A program made the translations under genes and the position numbers. DNA of 7,153 nucleotides from Pseudomonadota bacterium (lineage in GTDB: Bacteria > Pseudomonadota > Alphaproteobacteria > Acetobacterales > Acetobacteraceae). Positions 6,645-7,153 of the stretch are shown piece after piece (the stretch's first letter is position 1; each line of letters opens with the position of its first letter). The stretch covers positions 1 to 7,153 of the forward strand of contig JAJZVE010000168.1 of NCBI GenBank assembly GCA_021845835.1, read 5' to 3'. The notes below the pieces were generated by a model that did no database searches, was not told where the DNA came from, and worked only from the letters and a program-made list of their open reading frames with translations.

Positions 6645-7153
6645 ATGCGGGTGCTGGTGGCAATGTCGGGCGGCGTGGACAGCAGCACGGTCGCCGGGCT
6701 GCTGGCCGAGGCCGGGCACGACGTGATCGGCGTCACCCTGCAGCTCTACGACCACGGCGCCGCGATCGGCCGCAAGGGCGCCTGCTGCGCCGGCCAGGAC
6801 ATCCACGACGCGCGCCGGGTCGCCGACCGTCTCGGCATCCCGCATTACGTGATCGACGCCGAGGCGCGGTTCCGGGCCGCCGTGATCGCCGACTTCGCCG
6901 ACAGCTACGCCGCCGGCGAGACGCCGGTGCCGTGCGTGCGCTGCAACCAGACGGTGAAGTTCACCGATCTGCTGGCGCTCGCCCGTGACCTCGGCGCCGA
7001 GCGGCTGGCGACCGGGCACTATGTCCGCCGCATCGACGGGCCGGAGGGGCCGGAACTGCACCGCGCGGCGGACCCGGCGCGGGACCAGAGCTGGTTCCTG
7101 TTCGCGACCACGCGGGCGCAGCTGGCGGCGAGCCTGTTCCCGCTCGGCGATAT
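6645..7153 (+). CDS. mnmA: tRNA-specific 2-thiouridylase MnmA, partial (3' end outside window)
   Basis: The first 169 residues of MnmA (TrmU), which adenylates the wobble U34 of Lys, Glu and Gln tRNAs and exchanges the oxygen for persulfide sulfur. The start shows the N-type ATP pyrophosphatase loop SGGVDSS (8-14). [17 protein letters not shown] (46-62) follows with the conserved cysteine pair and D-x-x-D-A segment; then [11 protein letters not shown] (96-106), in which Cys100 just before Asn is the likely first catalytic cysteine; LATGHYVRR (121-129); and DQSWFLF (147-153), matching the family's DQSYFL. The family is usually about 360-400 residues, so more than half lies beyond the window, including the second catalytic cysteine. 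The frame is intact to the last base. Being in an operon with two cysteine desulfurases suggests local coupling of sulfur donor and acceptor. Confidence 0.95.
   Translation, partial: MRVLVAMSGGVDSSTVAGLLAEAGHDVIGVTLQLYDHGAAIGRKGACCAGQDIHDARRVADRLGIPHYVIDAEARFRAAVIADFADSYAAGETPVPCVRCNQTVKFTDLLALARDLGAERLATGHYVRRIDGPEGPELHRAADPARDQSWFLFATTRAQLAASLFPLGD

Noticed and set aside
4030..6663. 877-codon open frame on the - strand across both desulfurases and the ferredoxin
   Set aside because: It is antisense to three genes with unmistakable motifs. Long antisense frames are expected in DNA this GC-rich, and the product is Arg/Ala/Gly-rich with no domain.

Overview
This is a very GC-rich window with the compact, overlapping gene style of an alphaproteobacterium. 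It is probably a member of the Rhodospirillales/Acetobacteraceae. That placement is an inference from base composition, from the alpha-type IscS N-terminus (YLDYQATTP), and from a desulfurase - desulfurase - ferredoxin - mnmA gene order that I recall from that group. No RNA gene, insertion sequence, CRISPR array or attachment site is visible.

Left part (1-2873, + strand): the C-terminal two thirds of a hydantoinase A/oxoprolinase (HyuA) family ATPase enters from the left edge. A flavoprotein of the fumarate reductase/ketosteroid dehydrogenase FAD-binding type follows. Between them lies a 31-codon reading frame whose start overlaps the hyuA-type stop and whose stop overlaps the flavoprotein start. 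This looks like a small catabolic operon, but the substrate cannot be read from the sequence.

Middle (2874-3964): a convergent alpha/beta hydrolase of the COG2945 type lies on the - strand, ending 37 bases from the flavoprotein. A divergent intergenic stretch of about 390 bases follows, holding a hairpin, short CTGCA repeats, and a possible -10 box and strong Shine-Dalgarno for the rightward operon.

Right part (3958-7153, + strand): a sulfur-transfer operon. It runs from a NifS-like cysteine desulfurase broken by a frameshift, through an intact IscS-type cysteine desulfurase and an adrenodoxin-like [2Fe-2S] ferredoxin, to the 5' part of mnmA (tRNA 2-thiouridine synthase), which is cut by the window end. 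The desulfurase would supply persulfide sulfur for Fe-S assembly and for thiolation of the tRNA wobble uridine. The ferredoxin would supply electrons to Fe-S assembly.

The most noteworthy points are the frameshift in the first desulfurase, where the stop overlaps an in-frame ATG for the second half, and the 15-codon leader frame that carries the best-placed Shine-Dalgarno of that gene. I did not find a convincing, wholly new biological system.
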